A DNA stretch of 64,000 nucleotides from DASTFY01 sp963769115 (GTDB lineage: Bacteria > Actinomycetota > Acidimicrobiia > Acidimicrobiales > Ilumatobacteraceae), in assembly GCA_963769115.1 (NCBI GenBank), contig CAVYKN010000009.1, positions 248,001 to 312,000 on the forward strand, read 5' to 3'. The position numbers and the translations under genes were made by a program. The notes beneath the pieces were generated by a model that had not been told where the DNA came from, searched no databases, and was given only the letters and a program-made list of their open reading frames with translations. Below, one piece after another: positions 19,574-26,377 of this stretch. The stretch's first letter is position 1, and each line of letters begins with the position of its first letter.

Positions 19574-20755
19574 CCGACCACGAACAGCCGACAGCCGCGG
19601 CGCCCGCCCAGCCGGACACCGTCGCCATCACCACCGGGCGCTCCCACGCGGGACGCGCCCTCGGCTCGGTGCTGCACGCCAGCGCCGTCTGGCAGGTGGA
19701 CAGCCTCGAGGAGCACCGGCAGATGGCCACCGCGGCGCGGGCGGAGCGCTTCTACGGGCGCTACGCCAACCCGACCGTCAGCGCGTTCGAGGAGGCGGTG
19801 GCCGAGTTGGAGGGCGCCGAGTCCGGCCTGGCGTTCGCGTCGGGCATGGGCGCGGTGGCGACGGTCGTGATGGCCCTGTGCTCCAGCGGGGACCACGTGG
19901 TCGCCCAGCGCCACATCTACTCCGGCACCCAGCTCTTCCTGCAGGGCGTCTGCCCGCGGTTCGGCATCGACGTCACGTTCGTCGACGCCACGGAGCCGGG
20001 CGCGTTGGCGGACGCCGTGCGGCCGGGGCGCACCATGCTCGTCGTGGCCGAGACGCCGGCCAATCCGCAGCTGGCGCTGACCGACCTGGACGAGCTGGGC
20101 GCCATCACGGGACCGTTCACCGCCGTCGACTCCACCTTCGCCACGCCCATCGTGCAGCGCCCGCACGACCACGGCGTCGACCTCGTCCTGCACTCGGCCA
20201 CCAAGGGCATCGCCGGGCACAACGACGCCACCCTCGGCATCGTCACCGGCGCCGCCGACGTGCTCGACGCCGTGTGGGCGTACTCGGTGCTGCACGGTGC
20301 GTGCGCATCGCCGTTCGACGCCATGAACGGGCTGCGGGGCATCCGCACGCTGGCCGTGCGCGTCGAGCGCCAGAGCGCCTCGGCCCTCCAGCTCGCCGAG
20401 TGGTTCGAGTCGCACCCGGCCGTGGCCGGCGGTCCGCTACCCGCACCTCCCGTCGCATCCGCAGCACGACCTGGCCAAGCGGCAGATGGCGCTCGGCGGC
20501 GGGATCCTGGCCATCGACCTGCGCGGTGGGCGGGCCGCCGGCAAGGCCTTCGTGGAGTCGCTGCGACTGGCCCGCATGGCCGCGACCCTCGGTGGACCGG
20601 AGACGCTGGTGTCCAGTCCTGCCAACTCGACCCACGTCGGGCTGACCGACGCGGAGCTGGAGACGGCCGGGATCGGACCCGGGCTGATCCGGATCTCGGT
20701 CGGCCTGGAGCACGTCGACGACGTGCGGGCCGACTTCGCACAGGCGCTCGGGTAG
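19570..20755 (+). CDS. Cystathionine gamma-synthase/O-acetylhomoserine sulfhydrylase family PLP enzyme (one frameshift)
   Basis: About 395 residues after joining. The family motif ERFYGRYANPTVSAFEEAVA lies near the N-terminus, the PLP-binding lysine in LHSATKGIAGHNDA and the C-terminal SSPANSTH. It would use the O-acetylhomoserine made by MetX and either cysteine or sulfide. One extra base at about 20428 splits the gene: HPAVA continues as AVRYPHLPSHPQHDLAKR in the next frame, the extra base falling at an Ala wobble position. It shares the riboswitch-controlled operon with metX. Confidence 0.88.
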
Positions 20756-20770
20756 CGGGCCGTCGGCCCG
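20756..20770 (+). terminator. Short GC hairpin after the met operon
   Basis: CGGGCC-GTC-GGCCCG lies immediately after the TAG stop of the PLP enzyme gene. It is a 6-bp perfect GC stem without a U-tract; actinobacterial terminators often lack one. Confidence 0.45.
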
Positions 20771-20806
20771 GACGAACGGGACGAAGGGGACGAAGGGGCG
20801 AACGGG
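20771..20806. repeat. Four tandem 9-bp units
   Basis: GACGAACGG, GACGAAGGG, GACGAAGGG and GCGAACGGG follow one another directly in the spacer between the met operon and the convergent small membrane-protein gene. This is a degenerate microrepeat. Confidence 0.6.
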
Positions 20807-20814
20807 GCGGTCGC

Positions 20815-21234
20815 TCAGCCCGGATGGGCGGCGAGCTCGTCCAGGATGGCAACGGCCCGGGACTTCTTGGGCACCCGCAGCGCCATCTGCTCCTCGCCCG
20901 ACAGCAGGTAGACGACCAGGCCGGGCCGGTCCGAGTCGGTCCGGCCCTCCACCCGGAGCATGCGGATCGGGGCGCGCGACCCCGGCATGCGGAACAGCTT
21001 GGGCTTCACGGCGACTGTCAGGCCGTCATCGCCGTTGACGGCCACGCGGGCCTGGTCCCACGAACCGACCTCACCCTGCTCCGGGTGCAGCTCGGCCACC
21101 CGGCAGGTGAACTGCTGCCCGTCCTTGCTGACCCAATGGGGCTCGATGCGCCGCGACAGCCACATCAGCAAGACGCAGCCGCCGAGGAAGAGGATCAGGA
21201 GGACCCAGGACCACACTGGCGGGCAGTCTGGCAT
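20815..21234 (-). CDS. Single-pass membrane protein of unknown function
   Basis: 139 residues. One N-terminal transmembrane helix (VWSWVLLILFLGGCVLLMWL) is followed by a basic stretch and a small beta-rich soluble domain. The layout loosely resembles DUF2550-type actinobacterial proteins, but I cannot confirm the family. It is divergent from the DNA glycosylase gene, whose GTG lies 10 bases away. Confidence 0.65.
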   Translation of the reverse strand: MPDCPPVWSWVLLILFLGGCVLLMWLSRRIEPHWVSKDGQQFTCRVAELHPEQGEVGSWDQARVAVNGDDGLTVAVKPKLFRMPGSRAPIRMLRVEGRTDSDRPGLVVYLLSGEEQMALRVPKKSRAVAILDELAAHPG

Positions 21235-21244
21235 GCTCGCCGGC

Positions 21245-22024
21245 GTGCCCGAGATCCTCGAGGTCGAGCGCTACCGCCGCGCCGCCGAGCCCCTGACCGG
21301 GCGGACGATCCGAGCCGTCGATGCGCCCGACGACTGGTACCTGAAGCGGGGGTTGACGCCGTCGGAGGTGATCGCCGCCCTGACCGGCCAGCGTGTGGCG
21401 GGCGTCCGCCGGCGGGGCAAGCTGCTGATGGTCGACACCGACGGGCCGGTGCTCGGCTTGCGCTTCGGCATGACGGGGCGGCTGGTGGTCGACGGCGAGA
21501 CGCCGGTGCCCGAGCTCGAGTACGGCCCCGAGCGGATGGATCCCGGCTGGCGTCGCTTCGGGCTGTCGTTCGTGGAGGGCGGCTCGCTCGTGGTGGACGA
21601 CGCCCGCCGGCTGGGCGGGGTGGAGCTGTGGCCGAACGAGGCCGCGCTCGGACCGGACGCGCTCTCGATCACCCGGCGTCAGCTGACCGCCGCGCTCGAC
21701 GGCGTGCGGGCGCCCGTCAAGGCCGCGCTGCTCGACCAGCGGCGGGTGGCCGGCATCGGCAACCTGCTGGCCGACGAGGTGCTGTGGCGGGCCGGGATCG
21801 ATCCCGCCCGCCCGGCCGGCACCCTCGACGCCGACGAGGTCGCCGCGCTCCAGCGGGTGATCCGGCGCACCCTGCCCCAGCTCATGCGGCGGGGCGGCAG
21901 CCATACGGGCGACCTGCAACTCGCCCGCCAGCGGGGCGCCATGTGCCCTCGGGACGGCACGCCGCTCGACCGGCGGACGATCGGTGGCCGGACCACGTAC
22001 TCCTGCCCTGCGCATCAGCGGTGA
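21245..22024 (+). CDS. Fpg/Nei-family DNA glycosylase with degenerate zinc finger
   Basis: About 259 residues from GTG 21245. The N-terminus MPEILEVE carries the catalytic Pro2 and Glu3; GLRFGMTGRLVV and the helix-two-turn-helix VAGIGNLLADEVLWRAGI are typical. The enzyme excises oxidised bases with AP-lyase activity. The C-terminal finger, usually CxxC...CxxC, reads CPRDG...SCPAHQ: the second cysteine is Asp and the last is His. Metal binding may be lost or altered, while the GGRTTY loop persists. The frame is intact. Confidence 0.88.
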   Translation: MPEILEVERYRRAAEPLTGRTIRAVDAPDDWYLKRGLTPSEVIAALTGQRVAGVRRRGKLLMVDTDGPVLGLRFGMTGRLVVDGETPVPELEYGPERMDPGWRRFGLSFVEGGSLVVDDARRLGGVELWPNEAALGPDALSITRRQLTAALDGVRAPVKAALLDQRRVAGIGNLLADEVLWRAGIDPARPAGTLDADEVAALQRVIRRTLPQLMRRGGSHTGDLQLARQRGAMCPRDGTPLDRRTIGGRTTYSCPAHQR

Positions 22025-22052
22025 AGGCGCGGCGTGCGAGACTGCCCGGCGC

Positions 22053-22517
22053 ATGAGCAGGGCAGGCAGGGCAGCGTTGGTCGGGGTCGTGGTGGGCGCG
22101 CTGCTGTCCCTCACGCCGTCCCAGGCCGGCGCCGTGGTGCATCCGATGCAGGTCGAGACCACGGTCACCACCGCCGTCGCCGGTCCCGGTTCGACCGTCG
22201 CCCCGGACCAGGCCGACGCCGATGCCGGCGACGAGTCGTCGACGGTGGTGGGCGATCCGGTGGCCGACCGGCGGATCCGCCGCATCGTCATAGCGCTGTG
22301 CGCGGTCGCCCTCGCCGTGCTGGTCGTCACCGTGCTCTTCTGGCGGGCCACCCGGCCCGTGCCCCGTGTCCTGCGAGGCCTCCAGGAGCTCGGCTCCCGC
22401 TCCGGCCGCCGTCGCGTCGCCGCGGCGACGAACGACGCCCCCGAGCCCGTGGCCGCGCCGGTCTCGCCGGCCCTCGTGCCCGCCGCAGGCACCGCTAGCC
22501 TCCCCGACGATGGCTGA
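22053..22517 (+). CDS. Secreted or membrane-anchored small protein of unknown function
   Basis: About 154 residues. A signal peptide (AALVGVVVGALLSLTPSQAGA), a Thr/Val/Asp-rich extracellular linker, one transmembrane helix (IVIALCAVALAVLVVTVLFW) and a short Arg/Ala-rich cytoplasmic tail. No recognisable domain. The 3' end overlaps the next small gene by eight bases, indicating co-expression. Confidence 0.65.
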   Translation: MSRAGRAALVGVVVGALLSLTPSQAGAVVHPMQVETTVTTAVAGPGSTVAPDQADADAGDESSTVVGDPVADRRIRRIVIALCAVALAVLVVTVLFWRATRPVPRVLRGLQELGSRSGRRRVAAATNDAPEPVAAPVSPALVPAAGTASLPDDG

Positions 22518-22737
22518 CACGCTCGACATCGACGCCATGATCAAGCGGTTCCAGGACCGCGCTGCGGCGGTGAAGCGCCGCGCCCTTCCCCCCGTGGCCG
22601 GGGAGGAGCGGCAACGCTTCATCCAGCAGGCGCAGGACGACTACTTGGACTTCGCCATCATCGGCGACGCCGACGCGCAGGTCGAGGACGGGGTGCTCGT
22701 GCTGCGGGTGGATCTGCGGCCGAAGCCCGGTTCCTGA
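22510..22737 (+). CDS. 75-residue cytoplasmic protein of unknown function
   Basis: Starts MADTLDIDAMIKRFQDRAAA at 22510, overlapping the preceding gene. The N-terminal half is an amphipathic helix with many Arg, Gln and Ala; the C-terminal half ends VEDGVLVLRVDLRPKPGS. Charged and soluble, with no motif recognised. Spacing and codon use fit a real gene. Confidence 0.6.
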   Translation: MADTLDIDAMIKRFQDRAAAVKRRALPPVAGEERQRFIQQAQDDYLDFAIIGDADAQVEDGVLVLRVDLRPKPGS

Positions 22738-22784
22738 CCTCCCTGGAGGATCGAAAGGGCGCCTTGCTATCCTGACGCCCCTAC

Positions 22785-22860
22785 GCGGACGTGGCTCAGC
22801 TGGTAGAGCATCACCTTGCCAAGGTGAGGGTCGCGGGTTCGAATCCCGTCGTCCGCTCCA
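22785..22860 (+). tRNA. tRNA-Gly (GCC)
   Basis: Acceptor stem GCGGACG (22785-22791) pairs with CGTCCGC (22850-22856). The D-arm contains GGCTCAGCTGGTAGAGC, the anticodon loop reads TTGCCAA with anticodon GCC at 22818-22820, and the T-arm is GCGGGTTCGAATCCCGT. CCA is encoded at 22858-22860. An accessory gene block begins directly downstream, a common integration position. Confidence 0.97.
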
Positions 22861-22951
22861 AGCGAAGTACCTGCTAGGAGGCTGGATCCCGGTGGTGCTT
22901 GCGGGCCGCGGGCCTGTTCGTCCTTGCAGCATCGAACTCCGCCGCGAGGGG

Positions 22952-23551
22952 TCAGACGGCGCCGCCCGCTTCGCGATGCTGGCGAAGGAGTTCGGCGGCG
23001 AGTGATCCGCGAGGCGCGGCCGCCTCGGACCGAGCCGCGTGCTTGACGATCGCGTCTGCGATGGAGCGATCTCCAGCGGGGCGCGGGTAGGCGTTGAACA
23101 CCTCCTGCCGCAGCTGGCTCGCGACCGGATCCTCGGTTCGACCGATGTCCATGAAGACGCCCCTGTGGGTGAGGTAGGTCAGCAGGCCGCGTCGGTCGGC
23201 GATGCCGATGCATGCGTGCAGTGCGATCGCCTCCCAGACCTTGTCAACGTCGGCTTCCGCGACACCTTGCTTCCTCAGCACACCGGCAGCGAGATCGGCG
23301 CCCTCCACCTCGAAGCGAGCCTGACCCTGCGCGTACTCACCGAGTCCGAGGTCGTGCATCACGGTGGCTGCGAAGAGCAGGTCCTCGTCGTAGGCCACAT
23401 CGTTCAGACAGCCCTCATGGTCGGCGAGCAAGCGGGCGAGCAAGAAGCTGCGGATGCTGTGGTCGACGATGGGCTGGCTCTCCGACGATTGGGCGAGCGC
23501 AAGGCTTGCCTCGGCCAGCGGCCCCGTCGGAAGGATGAGGATGTCGTTCAC
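22952..23551 (-). CDS. HD-domain hydrolase
   Basis: About 199 residues from GTG 23551; an ATG at 23602 in the same frame is possible but lies in the divergent promoter. The metal motif is VMHDLGL preceded by the distal His of VDHSIRSF, and ALHACIG supplies a later ligand. HD proteins of this size are phosphohydrolases or act on small cyanamide-like or nucleotide substrates; the substrate is unknown. It is divergent from the GlxA-like regulator. Confidence 0.8.
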   Translation of the reverse strand: MNDILILPTGPLAEASLALAQSSESQPIVDHSIRSFLLARLLADHEGCLNDVAYDEDLLFAATVMHDLGLGEYAQGQARFEVEGADLAAGVLRKQGVAEADVDKVWEAIALHACIGIADRRGLLTYLTHRGVFMDIGRTEDPVASQLRQEVFNAYPRPAGDRSIADAIVKHAARSEAAAPRGSLAAELLRQHREAGGAV

Positions 23552-23621
23552 GGTGCGACCGTACGGAGATTGGCGATCGTTCAACAGTGGCCCGGGCGCC
23601 ATTGATCGCTACGATCGGGCC

Positions 23622-24575
23622 ATGAGAGCGCCGCGGCGGCATCGGGTCGCTGTGCTCGTACTGCCCGGTGTCCTCCCGCTCGAGTTCGGAGCGGCCACGC
23701 AGATCTTCGCCCGCGATCCTCACTACGACCTGACGGTGTGCGCGGAAGCGCGGACGGTTCCCGGCTCGGGGTTCACGATCACGACCGCGGCCGGCCTCGA
23801 AGAGCTCGAACGGGCCGAGACGGTGATCGTCGCGGGGTACGAGGACGTCGATGCCGTTGTGACGACAGCTGTGCTCGACGCACTACGCACGGCACACGCG
23901 AACGGCGTCCGCCTCGTATCGATCTGCACGGGAGCTTTCGCCCTCGCCTTGGCTGGCGTCCTCAACGGACGTCGCGCGACGACGCATTGGCGATGGGCCG
24001 ACGAGCTGCAGCGCCGCTTCCCCGAGATTGAGGTGTTGCCGAACCGCCTCTTCGTCGACGACGGCGACCTTCTCACGTCCGCCGGTGTCACAACTGGCAT
24101 CGATTTGTGCCTCCATCTGATCCGCCGTGACCACGGCGCGGCCGCGGCCAACACCCGGGCCCGCTACTTGGTCGCACCACCACAGCGCCATGGCGGACAA
24201 GCCCAGTACGTCGAGCGGCTGGTGCGGTCCGAGGAGAACGGCAACGAGCTTGATTCGCTTCGCGAGTGGATGCGGGAGAATCTCGCGCTTCCGCTCGACC
24301 TCGACACGCTCGCTCAGCGCGCGCACATGTCCCGGCGAACACTCACACGCCGGTTCCGCGAGGAGACGGGAGTGGCTCCCATGGCGTGGCTCACTGATGC
24401 ACGCCTCGACCGCGCCCGCGAGCTTCTGGAGACGACGGCGGAGCCGGTCGAAAAGATCGGTCGCCTCACGGGTCTCGGCGCGCCTGCGTCAGTACGAGCG
24501 GCGTTTCACCGGCGCGTCGGCACGTCGCCCCAGGAGTATCGCTCCCTCTTCCGCCACCTCGCGACGTCCGGTTGA
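23622..24575 (+). CDS. GlxA-like AraC-family regulator (DJ-1/PfpI plus HTH)
   Basis: 317 residues from ATG 23622. Residues about 8-170 are a DJ-1/PfpI-type domain with the elbow cysteine in LVSICTGAFALA. Residues about 215-310 carry the two AraC helix-turn-helix units (LDTLAQRAHMSRRTLTRRF and IGRLTGLGAPASVRAAFHRR). Such proteins sense a small metabolite and activate adjacent genes. TACGAT lies six bases before the ATG, so a leaderless transcript is possible. The HD gene is the divergent neighbour and a candidate target. Confidence 0.88.
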   Translation: MRAPRRHRVAVLVLPGVLPLEFGAATQIFARDPHYDLTVCAEARTVPGSGFTITTAAGLEELERAETVIVAGYEDVDAVVTTAVLDALRTAHANGVRLVSICTGAFALALAGVLNGRRATTHWRWADELQRRFPEIEVLPNRLFVDDGDLLTSAGVTTGIDLCLHLIRRDHGAAAANTRARYLVAPPQRHGGQAQYVERLVRSEENGNELDSLREWMRENLALPLDLDTLAQRAHMSRRTLTRRFREETGVAPMAWLTDARLDRARELLETTAEPVEKIGRLTGLGAPASVRAAFHRRVGTSPQEYRSLFRHLATSG

Positions 24576-24666
24576 TCCCTCATATCCCGAAGGTGATCGG
24601 TCACTTCGGGTCGGCAACCGCGAGGAGCTGGCTCCGCTCTTCGCGCCAACCACGGCGACACCGGCG

Positions 24667-25518
24667 CTAACCCGCGACGACGCGCCGGTACCCGCCGCTG
24701 ATCCAGTCGGCAACGAGTCGGCCGTAGTCATCGGCTGCTTGTTCCCATGCGAAGTGTCCGGCGTCGAGAGGATGGATCTCGCTGTTGGGGAGGAGGTCGT
24801 GGAGGTACTCGTTGTTCGACCACGGCACGAGGTCATCGTCACGGCCGGCCACGATCTGCGTCGGTGTCGTGATCGACGGGAGCAGATCACGCAGCACGGG
24901 GTTCTGCTCGGGGTAGTGCCGCACGAAGCGCGCAGACTCGGCGAAGCGTCCGAGGTCGTAGGCGCTGACATAGTCCTCGTGGACCTCGGGTTCTCTGGCG
25001 CTCGCGGCTGCGGCCTCGACGGCGGCGCCGATGTTGGTTCTGGCGTCGAGCCCACGCACTACGTCGAGGCTCGGCGCTTCGATGATGTCCTTGAGCGCGC
25101 CGCCCGCTTCGATCGGGAAGCGGACCGCGCCGCCACCGATGGTCAGGCTGGTGACGCGTTCGGGAGCCTTCGCGGCGAGGAACAGCGCTGCGGCGGTTCC
25201 GACGTCGGGACCGACGACGTGCGGAGCGACAAGGGCCCACTCGTCGATCAGGCGGGCGAGGAACGCTCCCGCGCTGTCCGGGGCGATCAGTTCGGGGCGA
25301 CCGTCGGAGTGGCCGAAGCCCGGCAGGTCGATGGCGACTACCCGCCCTAGAGCTGCGACGCGGTCCCAGATGCGGCGGAAGGCCCACAGGCTTTCGGGCC
25401 ACGGCGACAGCAGCAGCACGCTGACGTCCGCATCTGCCCTGTTGTCTGCGAACCTCACGCGCACCCCGTCACTGACTCGGAAGTACGTGGTGATCGACGA
25501 GACATCACTTGTTGTCAT
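24667..25518 (-). CDS. Alpha/beta hydrolase with Asp nucleophile (epoxide hydrolase/dehalogenase-like)
   Basis: 283 residues; AAGGAG lies ahead of ATG 25518. The nucleophile elbow reads VGPDVGT, with Asp in place of Ser, as in epoxide hydrolases and haloalkane dehalogenases. The acid is in GRDDDLVP and the His in DAGHFAWE. The usual HGxP oxyanion motif is replaced by SPWPESLW. The gene is transcribed away from a TetR gene with two operator copies in between, so it is probably de-repressed by its substrate. The substrate is not predictable. Confidence 0.82.
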   Translation of the reverse strand: MTTSDVSSITTYFRVSDGVRVRFADNRADADVSVLLLSPWPESLWAFRRIWDRVAALGRVVAIDLPGFGHSDGRPELIAPDSAGAFLARLIDEWALVAPHVVGPDVGTAAALFLAAKAPERVTSLTIGGGAVRFPIEAGGALKDIIEAPSLDVVRGLDARTNIGAAVEAAAASAREPEVHEDYVSAYDLGRFAESARFVRHYPEQNPVLRDLLPSITTPTQIVAGRDDDLVPWSNNEYLHDLLPNSEIHPLDAGHFAWEQAADDYGRLVADWISGGYRRVVAG

Positions 25519-25532
25519 TGGATGCTTCTCCT

Positions 25533-25682
25533 TCAACGCTCTCTGGGTTCGGTTTCAGGCGACGAGCTCGGTCGACCCCGGCGCGTGTACTCGAGGATCT
25601 CGAAGACGTCCTTCACGGGCTCGGGCTGTCGAGCAGAGGCCTCAGGCTGAGGGATGAGGGCCAGGGGGTTGGTCGTCGTCAT
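25533..25682 (-). CDS. Possible 49-residue leader protein ahead of the hydrolase
   Basis: MTTTNPLALIPQPEASARQP and so on, ending PSSSPETEPRER, stops 14 bases before the hydrolase start and begins just inside the operator region. It is Pro/Glu/Arg-rich with no known domain. It may be a translated leader, a small partner protein or a chance frame; its position in a regulated transcript is the main support. Confidence 0.35.
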   Translation of the reverse strand: MTTTNPLALIPQPEASARQPEPVKDVFEILEYTRRGRPSSSPETEPRER

Positions 25683-25698
25683 CGCCGCGCTCCTTGAA

Positions 25699-25745
25699 CA
25701 GACAGGTCTGTCTGTCGCGTGAATATAGACAGACCTGTCTGTATA
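25699..25745. promoter_or_regulatory. Two TetR-type operators in a divergent promoter
   Basis: ACAGACAGGTCTGTCTGT (25699-25716) and ATAGACAGACCTGTCTGTAT (25726-25745) are inverted copies of the same 16-18-bp site, each itself a partial palindrome (AGACAG...CTGTCT). They lie between the minus-strand hydrolase and the TetR gene that starts at 25754. This is the expected layout for an autoregulated TetR repressor controlling a divergent target. Confidence 0.85.
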
Positions 25746-25753
25746 GTCAAGGC

Positions 25754-26326
25754 ATGATTGCAACTGTCGAGGGCGGCTCGCCTCGAGACCGGTTACTTGC
25801 CGCGGCGAGCGAGCTGTTCTACGAGCGAGGCGTCCACACCGTCGGCATCGACACGATCATCGAGCGTGCCGGCGTCGCGAAGGCCAGCCTCTACAACAGC
25901 TTCGGCAGCAAGGACGGACTCGTCCGCGCCTACTTGGAGACCCGTCACGAAGCACGGCGAGCGCGCCTGACAGCCGAGATCGAGCGTCATCAGGACCCGA
26001 AGGAGCGGCTGCTCGCCATCTTCGATGTGCTCGCCGCGACCGTCGCCCAACCCGGCTTCCGCGGCTGCGCGTTCGCGAACGCGGTCGCCGAGTCCGAACT
26101 CGACAGCGCCGCCGCGGACGTCACTCGCAACGTTCGTCGCTGGCTGCTCGACACCATGGTCGAGCTGACCACCGCGCTCGGCGCCGCCGACCCGGCTGGG
26201 CTGGCAAGACAGCTCACCCTGCTCTACGACGGCGCGCTCGCGCAGTCGAGGCTCGACCAAACCCCGGCGGCCGCCGAAGCAGCCAAAGCCGCAGCAAACG
26301 CACTTGTGGACGCCGCGCAGCGCTGA
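25754..26326 (+). CDS. TetR/AcrR-family repressor
   Basis: 190 residues from ATG 25754. The N-terminal helix-turn-helix region is ELFYERGVHTVGIDTIIERAGVAKASLYNSFGSKDGL, the standard TetR DNA-binding block; the C-terminal half is a helical ligand domain with CAFANAVAES. It probably binds the paired AGACAG/CTGTCT sites just upstream and represses itself and the divergent hydrolase. Confidence 0.92.
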   Translation: MIATVEGGSPRDRLLAAASELFYERGVHTVGIDTIIERAGVAKASLYNSFGSKDGLVRAYLETRHEARRARLTAEIERHQDPKERLLAIFDVLAATVAQPGFRGCAFANAVAESELDSAAADVTRNVRRWLLDTMVELTTALGAADPAGLARQLTLLYDGALAQSRLDQTPAAAEAAKAAANALVDAAQR

Positions 26327-26377
26327 TCGGGACGAGCCAGCGACGCGTCGCGGCAAGGCGCCCGTAGCGTTCCGGCC

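Noticed and set aside
16187..22056. Very long open frames (over 1000 codons) on the opposite strand or in other phases of the amidase, metX and glycosylase genes
   Set aside because: Their translations are Arg/Pro/Ala/His-rich with no domains. They arise from GC-rich codon structure of the real genes.
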